Positions 1-6,407 are shown, numbered from the stretch's first letter. The stretch is DNA of 10,888 bases from Willaertia magna (GCA_902984215.1 CADWAF010000544.1:1-10888), one strand, 5' to 3'. Numbers and translations are program-made. Notes: generated by a model not told the origin, from the letters alone.

Positions 1-45
1 ACGCACAAGATTTTCTTCCTTTCTCTGACCAAAGGTATTACCCAT
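1..45 (-). CDS. 5' end of an unidentified gene, possible N-myristoylated protein (partial)
   Basis: An ATG at 45-43 on the minus strand opens a frame that runs off the left edge, giving MGNTFGQRKEENLVR. The ATG sits in an A-rich context (AAAAAAATGGG) like the other genes here. Gly2 with Asn3 and a small residue at position 6 fits the general N-myristoylation pattern (G, not E/D/R/K/H/P/F/Y/W, any two, then S/T/A/G/C/N, not P). This hints at a membrane-attached signalling or trafficking protein, but 15 residues are too few to name a family. The frame has no stop, but it is short enough for that to happen by chance. The call rests on the start context and the peptide's composition. Confidence 0.4.
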   Translation of the reverse strand, partial: MGNTFGQRKEENLVR

Positions 46-191
46 TTTTTTATTAAGTTGTAATGTTAATCTGGACCAGCATAAAAAATTGATCTTTGAT
101 TTAAAATACCAAAAAAATCAAATTTAACCTCAATGTCAATATTATTTGACCGTTTTTTTTGAGGGTTACTGAAATGAGGGGTTATAGATTT

Positions 192-258
192 TGGATGAAG
201 CAGGACTCGAACCTTTGACTTTTAAAACTAGAGCTACAATTGCCAAATCAGTTAATCC
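192..258 (-). pseudogene. Degenerate tRNA-like sequence
   Basis: Read on the minus strand, the ends form a tRNA-type acceptor stem: GGATTAA (258-252) pairs with TTCATCC (199-193) at six of seven positions, followed by a discriminator A. A near-perfect Pol III B box, GGTTCGAGTCC, lies at 213-203. The T stem is weak (about three pairs), the D loop is short but contains GG, and no proper seven-base anticodon loop with U33 can be drawn. At 67 nt it is also short. It looks like a decayed tRNA, a tRNA-derived repeat head, or an inserted organellar tRNA. No amino-acid identity can be assigned. Confidence 0.4.
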
Positions 259-515
259 CTGTTTTGAATGTACATTTTGTCACTGCATTTTGGTCAAAAA
301 TAATATCTATTGTCAATTAAGTGGATTATGTTTTTACTGATTAGTTGTGGGCTGTTGCATTGAATGAATGACGCGGGGTTAGAAACTGTTTTATTTTTTA
401 TGAAATTTATGGAGGAACAAATCAAGCTGAAGAAAAAGGTTATTTGAGACAGTTACAACCTCTTGATGTTAGAAACTATACGCACTAGGATTACAAAAAG
501 AGCCTTTTGTAAAGT

Positions 516-547
516 GTATGACGTGGCTGGCCTTAATGACGTCATAC
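516..547. promoter_or_regulatory. Inverted repeat with CRE-like core upstream of MetAP2
   Basis: GTATGACGT at 516-524 and its exact reverse complement ACGTCATAC at 539-547 flank a 14-base spacer. The right arm is part of a perfect palindrome TGACGTCA (537-544), the classical bZIP/CREB-type site. The left arm contains TGACGTGG (519-526). The element ends 22 bases before the MetAP2 start codon. In such compact genomes this could be a promoter-proximal site or lie in the leader. Function is inferred from the motif only. Confidence 0.4.
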
Positions 548-569
548 CTTAATACCCACAACTTTTACA

Positions 570-1952
570 ATGGCGATAAATTTAAACATGCCACCAAAGA
601 AAAAGACTGTCACTTCAACAAAGAAGAAGAATCAAAATAAAGATGATGACATGTCCTTCTTACTTGAAATGCAAAAACAAAATGAAAAGCAAGTGAAATT
701 GACAACAACAACTGTTGGAAACAACAAGAAGATTGAAACAGTTAATAAACTAACACCTAAAGAATGGCCTTTAGAACAAACTAAACCAACCGTTCCAATT
801 AAATATCTTTTTAAGGACGAGAAATTTCCATCTGGCGAAATACATTCTTACAAGAAGAATGAACAAAACAAAACAGTACCTGCAACCACTATTCTTCTTG
901 ACAATAATAATAAAGCCACTATTGAAACAACAACAAGCAGATATCATTCTTTAGAATTACGTCCCGGAGCTGAAGAACGAGAAGAGAAAATTCAAGAAAC
1001 TCTTAAAGAAGCAAGACATGCAGCTGAAGTACACCGAACTGCCCGTAAATGGTTTAAAGAACATGTTGTTAAGCCTGGAATGAAAGTAATTAATGCAGCA
1101 GAAGCTTTTGAAAATAAGGCTAGAGAATTACTTGAGGCTGACAAATTCAAGAGTGGAATAGCCTTCCCTTTAGGTTGTTCTATAAACTATGTTGCTGCAC
1201 ATTACACCCCTAACCCAGGAGATGTTACAATTATTGGTAAAGATGATATTATTAAGTTTGATTTAGGTGTTCAATATAAAGGAACTATTATTGATTCCGC
1301 GTTCACTGTTTATTGGAATGATATGTTCCAACCTTTAGCTGAAGCAGCAAGAGAAGCAACTAATGCAGGTGTTGCTTTTGCAGGAATTGGTGTTCGTTTG
1401 GGAGATGTTGGTGCTGCAATTCAAGAAGTAATGGAATTTTATGAAGTTGAAATTAAGGGTAAAATTTATCGTGTTAGAAGTATTCGTACTTTAGGAGGTC
1501 ACAGTATTGAAAGGTATAGAGTCCATGCAGATAAATGTGTTCCTACTATTGCTTGTGACGACGATACGAAAATGGAAGAAGGTGAATTCTTTGCAATTGA
1601 AACTTTTGGTTCTACTGGAAGAGGACAAATTACAGAAGAAGGTGTTGTGTCACATTATGGAAAGAACTTTGATTATAAAGGGGATGGTTCAGAATTGAGA
1701 AATCCTGAAGCTAAACAATTATTACGTGTAATTAATGAACAGTTTGGCACTTTACCATTTTGTAAACGTTATTTGGATAGAGTTGGACAAAAGAAATATT
1801 TAACTGCTTTAAGGGATTTAGTTAGTAATGGTATAGTTAATGAATATCCACCTTTTGTTGATCTAAGAGGATCATATACTTCACAATTCGAACATACAAT
1901 CTTTTTAAGACCAACTTGTAAAGAAGTTTTATCAAGAGGAGATGATTATTAA
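570..1952 (+). CDS. metap2: Methionine aminopeptidase 2 (MetAP2, M24 family)
   Basis: Cytosolic, dinuclear-metal exopeptidase that removes the initiator methionine from nascent proteins whose second residue is small. The 460-residue product is close to the size of human MetAP2 (478). Residues 1-60 are Lys- and Asn-rich, as in the ribosome-associated N-terminal extension of the family. About 140-460 is the pita-bread catalytic domain. Expected active-site residues are visible: His211 (AAHYTPN), metal ligands Asp231 (FDLG), Asp242 (IIDSAFT), His311 (GGHSI), Glu344 (IETFGSTG) and Glu441 (QFEHT), with His319 as second-shell histidine. The C-terminus RPTCKEVLSRGDDY is the type-2 signature ending. 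The roughly 60-residue type-2 insert precedes Tyr410. No intron is needed. A second in-frame ATG at 588 is a possible alternative start, but the first has the better A-rich context. Identification is secure. Confidence 0.97.
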   Translation: MAINLNMPPKKKTVTSTKKKNQNKDDDMSFLLEMQKQNEKQVKLTTTTVGNNKKIETVNKLTPKEWPLEQTKPTVPIKYLFKDEKFPSGEIHSYKKNEQNKTVPATTILLDNNNKATIETTTSRYHSLELRPGAEEREEKIQETLKEARHAAEVHRTARKWFKEHVVKPGMKVINAAEAFENKARELLEADKFKSGIAFPLGCSINYVAAHYTPNPGDVTIIGKDDIIKFDLGVQYKGTIIDSAFTVYWNDMFQPLAEAAREATNAGVAFAGIGVRLGDVGAAIQEVMEFYEVEIKGKIYRVRSIRTLGGHSIERYRVHADKCVPTIACDDDTKMEEGEFFAIETFGSTGRGQITEEGVVSHYGKNFDYKGDGSELRNPEAKQLLRVINEQFGTLPFCKRYLDRVGQKKYLTALRDLVSNGIVNEYPPFVDLRGSYTSQFEHTIFLRPTCKEVLSRGDDY

Positions 1953-2071
1953 AGTGTTTGTTTTATTAATAGTATTGTATTGTTTTCTCTTAATTTAAAT
2001 GTTTCTATCTCTCTTGTTTATTACTTTAGTAATGGAGCATTTAAAAGTATTTCCTTTTTTAATTTCATTCT
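1953..2071. other. Spacer after MetAP2
   Basis: AT-rich spacer between the MetAP2 stop and the 3' end of the opposing leucine-rich-repeat pseudogene. It probably carries the MetAP2 3' UTR. I see no AATAAA hexamer directly after the stop and no conserved element. Confidence 0.5.
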
Positions 2072-2671
2072 TTAATTTGTCAATTTCAATTTATTTAAAG
2101 GTTCTTCAAAGCACTCTAACTGAGTTAATTTATTCATATCTAATAAAAATTTTCCACTCACTAATTCAGAACAATACTTAACGTTTAAATATTTCATATT
2201 ATTTAATTCTGTTAAATCTTTATCTTTTATTCCTGATTCCCTAACATTAAGATTAATTAATTTTTTTAAATTCGATAAATATTTAAATTTAATATTGTGA
2301 CAGTAACAAATATCTAAATCTTGTAAATTTTTTAATGTTAAAAAACATTCTCCATTAATAGAAAGGCAATTATTAATTGTTAATGTTGTTAAATTTTCTA
2401 AATTCATTATTTGTTTATCCTGTATTCTTACTGAAAGTAATTCTAGTGTTGTTTAATTTGGTAAAATATTAAAATCGCCATTAATTGTAGAAGATTCAAT
2501 TTTTAAATGTTTCAAACTTGTAAATATTTGTAAACCATTTAAATCATTATTTGTATTTACTTCAAACGTTTTTTTAAATTTTTTAAATAAAAAATTTAGA
2601 AAATTTCTTTTGGTTTTTAAATAAAAATGATCTTTCAATACAAAATATATAGACCAATTATTTTGTATATT
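2072..2671 (-). pseudogene. Leucine-rich-repeat protein pseudogene (one in-frame stop, no start codon)
   Basis: A single minus-strand frame from 2671 to 2072 encodes about seven leucine-rich-repeat units of 21-22 residues, with the pattern LxxLxxLxIxxC/S. Examples are FTSLKHLKIESSTI, LENLTTLTINNC, LKNLQDLDICYC and LKKLINLNVRESGI. The frame is broken once by TAA at 2455-2453, exactly where the repeat pattern (LPN-stop-TTLELL) calls for Leu. A single change from TTA would explain it. No ATG occurs in the frame upstream of the stop, and the frame is closed by TAA at 2674-2672, so the 5' end is also missing or lies in an unseen exon. Such repeats act in protein binding and are expanded in many amoeboid protists. 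The N-terminal NNWSIYFVLKDHF may be the remnant of a preceding domain such as an F-box tail (guess). The 111-residue piece after the stop (ATG at 2407) could in principle be translated alone. Confidence 0.75.
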
Positions 2672-2757
2672 TTATTTACAACAATAAATGTGTCAATATT
2701 TTATACAAACAACTGATATGTCAATTATAATTAAACGTTTAAACAATCTATCAACTA

Positions 2758-2778
2758 TGACTTGATCCAGTCAAGTCA
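2758..2778. repeat. Perfect 8-bp inverted repeat (hairpin)
   Basis: TGACTTGA (2758-2765) and TCAAGTCA (2771-2778) are exact reverse complements around the five-base loop TCCAG. It is GC-richer than its surroundings, which are nearly pure A/T. It lies just left of the first dispersed-repeat unit and could be a boundary of that element. No downstream T-run makes it a terminator. Confidence 0.5.
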
Positions 2779-2800
2779 CTGTAAAATATTATAATTTTTT

Positions 2801-2945
2801 TGATCAAAAGTTTTAATTTTTTTACTAGACTATCGGCACCAGAAATTTCCTTATTTGTTCTTTCTAGAAACTATAACATTGTAATTTTTTAGCTTTAAAT
2901 TTTGATCATTAAAATATAATGAAAATTTTAATAAATTTTTTAATT
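2801..2945 (-). repeat. Dispersed repeat unit 1
   Basis: First of three related units. On the minus strand the shared core reads AAGGAAATTTCTGGTGCCGA, then TAGTC and an A-rich tail toward 2801. On the other side it shares an AT-rich block of about 65 bases (2881-2945, containing TTTTTTAGC and TTTTGATCA) with unit 2. TATCGGC starts at 2831 here, 2993 in unit 2 and 3340 in unit 3. The tRNA-like head of unit 3 is absent. Boundaries are approximate. Confidence 0.6.
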
Positions 2946-2966
2946 ATTTTTTACTTCAATCATAAA

Positions 2967-3122
2967 CCCATAATTTTTTATTATAAATTTACTATCGGCA
3001 ACAAGAATTTCCTTATTTAGACTTTGAGTGACTATTTGTATTGTAAATGACTTTGAAATTTTTTAGCATTAAATTGTTTGATCAATAATTTTATATAAAA
3101 TTTTCAATAAATTATTTAATTC
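2967..3122 (-). repeat. Dispersed repeat unit 2
   Basis: Second copy of the family. On the minus strand it contains GTCATTTACAATACAAATAG, then TCAC, followed by AAGGAAATTCTTGTTGCCGA and TAGT. It ends in an A-rich stretch and ATTATGGG at 2967, matching the tail of unit 3 (ATTTTGGG at 3314). Its upstream AT-rich block (about 3055-3122) aligns with the corresponding block of unit 1. It has diverged from both relatives, so the copies are not recent. Boundaries are approximate. Confidence 0.6.
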
Positions 3123-3313
3123 AAAATACAATATGTAAATTTGTTTGAAAATTGTTTATTAATTTTAATTGTTGTTTTGTTAATGTTTTTTTTGTTGGGT
3201 CTATTATTTATTAATTTTGTCCCATAATTTTGTTCTTTTTGTGTTGTAGAAATTTTAATGGGTTTCAGAAAAGATCTCTTAACAATGTTTGACAAACCTA
3301 TCAAAACTTAAGG
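3123..3313. other. Unassigned AT-rich sequence between repeat units 2 and 3
   Basis: About 190 bases of T-rich sequence with no gene and no clear similarity to the flanking units. A minus-strand frame crosses it but lacks an ATG, has an AT-driven composition (Lys, Asn, Ile) and overlaps the repeat. I see nothing functional here. Confidence 0.5.
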
Positions 3314-3465
3314 CCCAAAATTTTTTTTTTATAATAGACTATCGGCAGTAGAAATTTCCTTTTATGTCGGTGACTATTTAATATTGTAGGTGACTATTTA
3401 TTATAATCGAACCCGGGTCGCGAGAGTGACAGTCTTGAATGCTACCACTATACCACAGCCGATCT
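3314..3465 (-). mobile_element. Candidate tRNA-Asp-derived SINE (repeat unit 3)
   Basis: On the minus strand the element starts (about 3465) with a tRNA-like head: A box TGGTATAGTGG (3455-3445), an anticodon arm with loop CTGTCAC and anticodon GTC (Asp, 3430-3428; four of five stem pairs), and B box GGTTCGATT (3413-3405). The tRNA stops at the end of the T loop: bases 61 onward (ATAAT) cannot pair with CCGGG, so there is no 3' T-stem strand or acceptor strand and this is not a working tRNA. A body of about 85 bases follows. It contains two copies of TAAATAGTCACC 20 bases apart and the family core AGGAAATTTCTACTGCCGAT. It ends in A10 then TTTT (3330-3317), a Pol III stop. Internal promoter, unrelated body, A-tail and T4 end are SINE hallmarks. 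No target-site duplication was identified. Confidence 0.6.
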
Positions 3466-3616
3466 GTTCATTTTAACTTTTAATATTAAAATAAAATATA
3501 AATAATTAACTGTTGATGTGACGGAAACTCTTTGGAAGTTGGTGAAACTTGAAAAATTTTTAGTGTTGGGGTGCGTTTTTTTGAAATTTTTATTTTTATC
3601 GAAATTGAAAAAAACA

Positions 3617-4084
3617 ATGCTAAAACACTTTCGTTGCTATAATTTATTTTTACACAAAAAGAATCCTCTCCTTTTCTCCCACAACAAACAATCCATGCTG
3701 TTTTATTCCACTAAAAATACCATTCTTTCCTCTCAACAAATTATATCTAAAGAACAAATCAAAGAATTATTAAATAATAAAATTGCTGATAAAGATTTTA
3801 TTTTAATTGACGTTAGAGAACCAACTGAACTAAATATTTTACCAAAAATTGATGAATCCGCTCACAATATCCCACTAAACGATATAGGTCCTGCTTTTTT
3901 AACATTAGATGATAAAAGATTTAAAAGTCAATATGGTTTTGATAAACCAAATATTGAACAACAAATTATTTGTTATTGTAAAGTAGGAGTTAGATCTCAA
4001 AGGGCTTGTGACATTTTAAAAGAAATTGGTTATAAAAACGCTTTAAATTATAAAGGTTCTGCTAATGAATGGCATTACAATTAA
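3617..4084 (+). CDS. Mitochondrial single-domain rhodanese (sulfurtransferase)
   Basis: Predicted 155-residue rhodanese-like protein that would move sulfane sulfur from a donor such as thiosulfate or a persulfide to glutathione, cyanide or a protein thiol. Residues 1-34 form a mitochondrial-type presequence: basic, no acidic residue, ending near FYSTKN. About 40-155 is the rhodanese fold, with LIDVREPTEL (63-72) and the active loop CKVGVR with catalytic Cys121 and Arg126. The six-residue CxxGxR loop matches small TSTD1/GlpE-type enzymes rather than Cdc25 phosphatases, which have a seven-residue loop. The last part, GYKNALNYKGSANEWHYN, is the usual family ending. The frame is open upstream to about 3518 without an ATG, so 3617 (ACAATG) is the first possible start. 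It is convergent with the next gene. The exact substrate is not predictable. Confidence 0.88.
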   Translation: MLKHFRCYNLFLHKKNPLLFSHNKQSMLFYSTKNTILSSQQIISKEQIKELLNNKIADKDFILIDVREPTELNILPKIDESAHNIPLNDIGPAFLTLDDKRFKSQYGFDKPNIEQQIICYCKVGVRSQRACDILKEIGYKNALNYKGSANEWHYN

Positions 4085-4207
4085 ATAATTAATTTTTTTT
4101 AATGGTTTAAATGTACCTTAATACTTTATTAATCAATATCACAATAATATCACATTAAATTTACAATATTTTTTTTACAGTATTTTTAGATAATTAATTT
4201 GACAATT
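4085..4207. terminator. Shared 3' region of convergent genes
   Basis: This 123-base AT-rich gap separates the rhodanese stop from the stop of the opposite-strand hypothetical gene, so both 3' UTRs and poly(A) sites must lie here or overlap. It holds T-runs (4092-4100, and about 4169-4177) but no single clear polyadenylation motif. Confidence 0.35.
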
Positions 4208-4984
4208 TTAAGAATAACAACCTCCAAGTGGATCTATAGTTGTTGTACCTTCTTCACTTCCCTTTGATATTGTTGTTCCAAAATCCCCTCCACCAGCAAA
4301 TTTTCTACCTAATTCTCCACCTAAATATCTATCAGTTCCTTCTAGATTCTTATTTATGGGTTGTATTAAATTATTTGTATTTTCTTTTACTTCTTTACTT
4401 GCATTATCTTCTTGTACTTTTATGGTTATGGTTTTACCTAAAGCTAATTCAATTTCTGGTTCCATGTCCATTGGATAATTATTATTTAATTGTTGTTGAT
4501 GCGAAGAAGAAGAAGAAGGATTCATTAATAGTGATTGATTGTGATCAAAAGTATGTGGTGGAATATACATGGATACATTTTGATTTGTGTCACTTTCTTG
4601 TTGTTGTGACTGTGGCTGTGACTGTGACGACATATTTACCTCTTCAAACTCCCCTAAAGCACCACCTAAATCATGATTTGTCCAATCAACCCCTCCTGCA
4701 GGTTCATTCATCCCAATATCTTCAGAATCTTTCATACCACCCTTAAAAACATATCCACTTAAATCATAAAACTCTTTATCTGAATGTTTTGGTAATCCAA
4801 AAAGATCTCTACCAACATCAGTTGTTGTACTACCAATAGGTCTATCTTTTTGAATGTCATATGTTGTAGGATCTTGTGTTGGGATTTCTACATCTATTGT
4901 ATCTACAAAATTTGTGTCGTATTTTGCTAGATTTTCTCTGTTAATTCTGTGTTGTCTATCTAATGTGTTGAATGGGTTAGACAT
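4208..4984 (-). CDS. Hypothetical, largely disordered protein
   Basis: I do not recognise this 258-residue protein. The ATG at 4984 has an A-rich context (AAAATAATG) and an A/C-rich leader. Residues 1-115 are polar, with conserved-looking acidic and Gly motifs (GRDLFGLPKHSDKEFYDLSG at 58-77, PAGGVDWTNHDLGGALGEFE at 95-114). Residues 119-130 are Ser/Gln-rich, 156-161 is a serine run encoded by a GAA-type microsatellite on the plus strand, and 163-170 is Gln/Asn-rich. The C-terminal part (171-258) contains LALGKTITIKV and a Gly-rich tail, RYLGGELGRKFAGGGDFGTT, ending GGCYS. There are no membrane segments or signal peptide. The order of acidic, Gly-rich and low-complexity segments suggests a scaffold or stress-type hydrophilic protein, but this is speculation. 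It is divergent from the NmrA-like gene. Confidence 0.75.
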   Translation of the reverse strand: MSNPFNTLDRQHRINRENLAKYDTNFVDTIDVEIPTQDPTTYDIQKDRPIGSTTTDVGRDLFGLPKHSDKEFYDLSGYVFKGGMKDSEDIGMNEPAGGVDWTNHDLGGALGEFEEVNMSSQSQPQSQQQESDTNQNVSMYIPPHTFDHNQSLLMNPSSSSSHQQQLNNNYPMDMEPEIELALGKTITIKVQEDNASKEVKENTNNLIQPINKNLEGTDRYLGGELGRKFAGGGDFGTTISKGSEEGTTTIDPLGGCYS

Positions 4985-5378
4985 TATTTTGTGTTTATTT
5001 ATTTATTGTTTTGTGTTAGAGTGTTTGATTGTGTTATTTGTGTAAAAGTTTTGTGGGTTTTTTAAAGGTTAACCTCTTTAACTTTCCTTTTTAAAAATTT
5101 ATTTTTAATATTTTGTAATTACATTTGTGGTAAATTTATTTGTTGCAAAAAATTGTAGTTTTTTGTAGTCAACTTGTCCACTAATTGATGGTAATTTTTA
5201 TAGATGTTTAATTGTCATATTTGTTAATTTCTAAAGACAAGACAATTCCAAAAATGTTATCTTTCTTAACTCTCTTAAATTTTTTGAAATAAATTCCAAA
5301 CAAACCAAACAACAAACTGAAATTCAATATAAAAAAGAACAACAATTAAAAACAGTCAACCACGTTAAATAATTAAAC
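4985..5378. promoter_or_regulatory. Divergent promoter region with A/C-rich leaders
   Basis: This 394-base region lies between two divergent starts. Each flank shows strong strand asymmetry: A/C-rich with few G or T in the sense direction for about 60-80 bases before each ATG (about 4985-5045 on minus, 5295-5378 on plus), as expected for unstructured leaders. A perfect 10-base palindrome AGGTTAACCT sits at 5066-5075, about 80 bases from the minus-strand start. No gene or RNA is visible. Confidence 0.5.
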
Positions 5379-6407
5379 ATGCTCTCTGAAAACTTTATCG
5401 CTCCAGAAGATAGAAAAACAATTGTAGTATTAGGTGCAGCTGGAAGATTAGGTCACTTAATTGTTGATTATATTTTAAGAAAAAGATTTACCTATAGTGT
5501 TCACATGATTGTCACAACCCATGAATTAAAATTACCAGAAGTACAATTACTAAAAGAAAAGGGTGCTCTCATCTTTAATCACGATTTTGATTTATCAAAA
5601 CCGCTCGAAGCTCATCCAAAAACATATCAATTCCTTAAAAGTGCATTGTATAACGCAAAAGTAGTAATTTCCTGTTTAAGTAGTGAAGATAGAAATGTAA
5701 TCCCACTTATCCACAAGAATATATTTACTTTAATGAATGAATTAAAAATTCCAAGATTTGTTCCATCAGATTTTTGTGTTGACTATCGTGACATGAGTCC
5801 AGGCGATTATGAAATTATGGAATATAAATTAAGAACTTGGAATTCTTTACAATTATTATCTTCTAATGGTAGTTTAGAATTTACATCAATTTTATGTGGT
5901 TGTTGGATGCAAATGTTTCAAGAACCATGGATGAGATTTGTTAATATTCATAAAGGAGAAATCTTCCATTGGGGTGAAGGAAATGAACAATTTCAAGTTA
6001 CAAGCATTGATGATGTTGCCGCATTCACAGTTGACTGCGTTACTAATTTCTATAATGAAACGAAAAATAAGTTTTGTGGAATTGTAGGTGATACAATTAC
6101 AATGACAAACTTACGTGACAGTTTCTCAAAAATTATGCAAAAAGATTTTCGTTTAATTAAATTGGGAGAATTAAACGATTTAGATAATGAAATTAAAAGA
6201 TTAAAAGAACAGAAACCTGTTACTTTTGTAAAACATTTTGAATCAAATGTTGAAGAATTAGAACAATTAAAAATGATGTTAAATGATAAATATTTAATTA
6301 AACAAGAAGATTTATGGAATGAAAGATATGAAAAGGAAAGAGATGTTTCTTTAATTACAATGGTTGATTTCTTGCGTAATACTTTTGGTGGAGCAATTCC
6401 AGAATAA
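5379..6407 (+). CDS. NmrA-like NAD(P)-binding Rossmann protein (isoflavone-reductase-like)
   Basis: Atypical short-chain dehydrogenase/reductase of the NmrA/isoflavone-reductase group, 342 residues. The dinucleotide-binding loop GAAGRLG (19-25) follows the first strand TIVVLG. VISCLSSED (97-104) is the fourth-strand region, and IPRFVPSDFCVDY (124-136) is the family's PSxF segment lining the cofactor pocket. TSIDDVAAFTVDCV (208-221) is the typical helix after the cap region. The C-terminal 90 residues are charged and helical and less typical. NmrA proteins include NADP-sensing regulators as well as reductases. The Lys of the isoflavone-reductase active site is not clearly placed, so a redox-sensor role is as likely as an enzyme. 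The cytosolic start at 5379 (AAACATG) is the first ATG. It is convergent with the SHOCT gene at a gap of 114 bases. Confidence 0.82.
   Translation: MLSENFIAPEDRKTIVVLGAAGRLGHLIVDYILRKRFTYSVHMIVTTHELKLPEVQLLKEKGALIFNHDFDLSKPLEAHPKTYQFLKSALYNAKVVISCLSSEDRNVIPLIHKNIFTLMNELKIPRFVPSDFCVDYRDMSPGDYEIMEYKLRTWNSLQLLSSNGSLEFTSILCGCWMQMFQEPWMRFVNIHKGEIFHWGEGNEQFQVTSIDDVAAFTVDCVTNFYNETKNKFCGIVGDTITMTNLRDSFSKIMQKDFRLIKLGELNDLDNEIKRLKEQKPVTFVKHFESNVEELEQLKMMLNDKYLIKQEDLWNERYEKERDVSLITMVDFLRNTFGGAIPE

Larger units (their letters stand above)
46..569. other. Intergenic region between the left-edge gene and MetAP2
   Basis: No intact gene is visible in these 524 bases. The left part is AT-rich, with several homopolymer runs. 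It contains a degenerate tRNA-like sequence at 192-258 (minus), a coding-like tract interrupted by a frame change at about 372-549, and an inverted repeat with a CRE-like core at 516-547. If the left-edge gene is real, this is a divergent promoter region for two genes. Confidence 0.6.

Noticed and set aside
1507..1698. Plus-strand frame of 63 codons inside MetAP2
   Set aside because: It lies wholly within the certain MetAP2 gene in another frame and has shadow-like composition.
1999..2181. Plus-strand frame of 60 codons (Leu/Ile/Phe-rich)
   Set aside because: Its 3' part is antisense to the leucine-rich-repeat frame. The hydrophobic look comes from T-rich DNA.
3116..3304. Minus-strand frame of 62 codons
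   Set aside because: It has no ATG at its start (TTG) and an AT-driven Lys/Asn/Ile composition, and it overlaps the repeat region.
3404..3465. Functional tRNA-Asp gene
   Set aside because: The 3' T-stem strand and acceptor strand are missing. Only the head of a tRNA is present, so it is treated as part of a SINE-like repeat.
2801..3465. CRISPR-like array
   Set aside because: Only three diverged units with unequal spacing (162 and 347 bases), in a eukaryotic context, with no cas-like genes.
3518..3616. N-terminal extension of the rhodanese frame
   Set aside because: It would need a GTG start. The nearby ATG at 3516 is followed by a stop, and the ATG at 3617 gives a proper mitochondrial presequence.
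4240..4746. Plus-strand frame of 168 codons resembling a Leu-rich membrane protein
   Set aside because: It is antisense to the hypothetical disordered gene. The Leu/Tyr-rich pattern is the complement of Gln/Asn/Lys codons on the other strand.
4854..5045. Plus-strand frame of 63 codons across the 5' end of the hypothetical gene
   Set aside because: It is antisense to coding sequence and leader, with no independent support.
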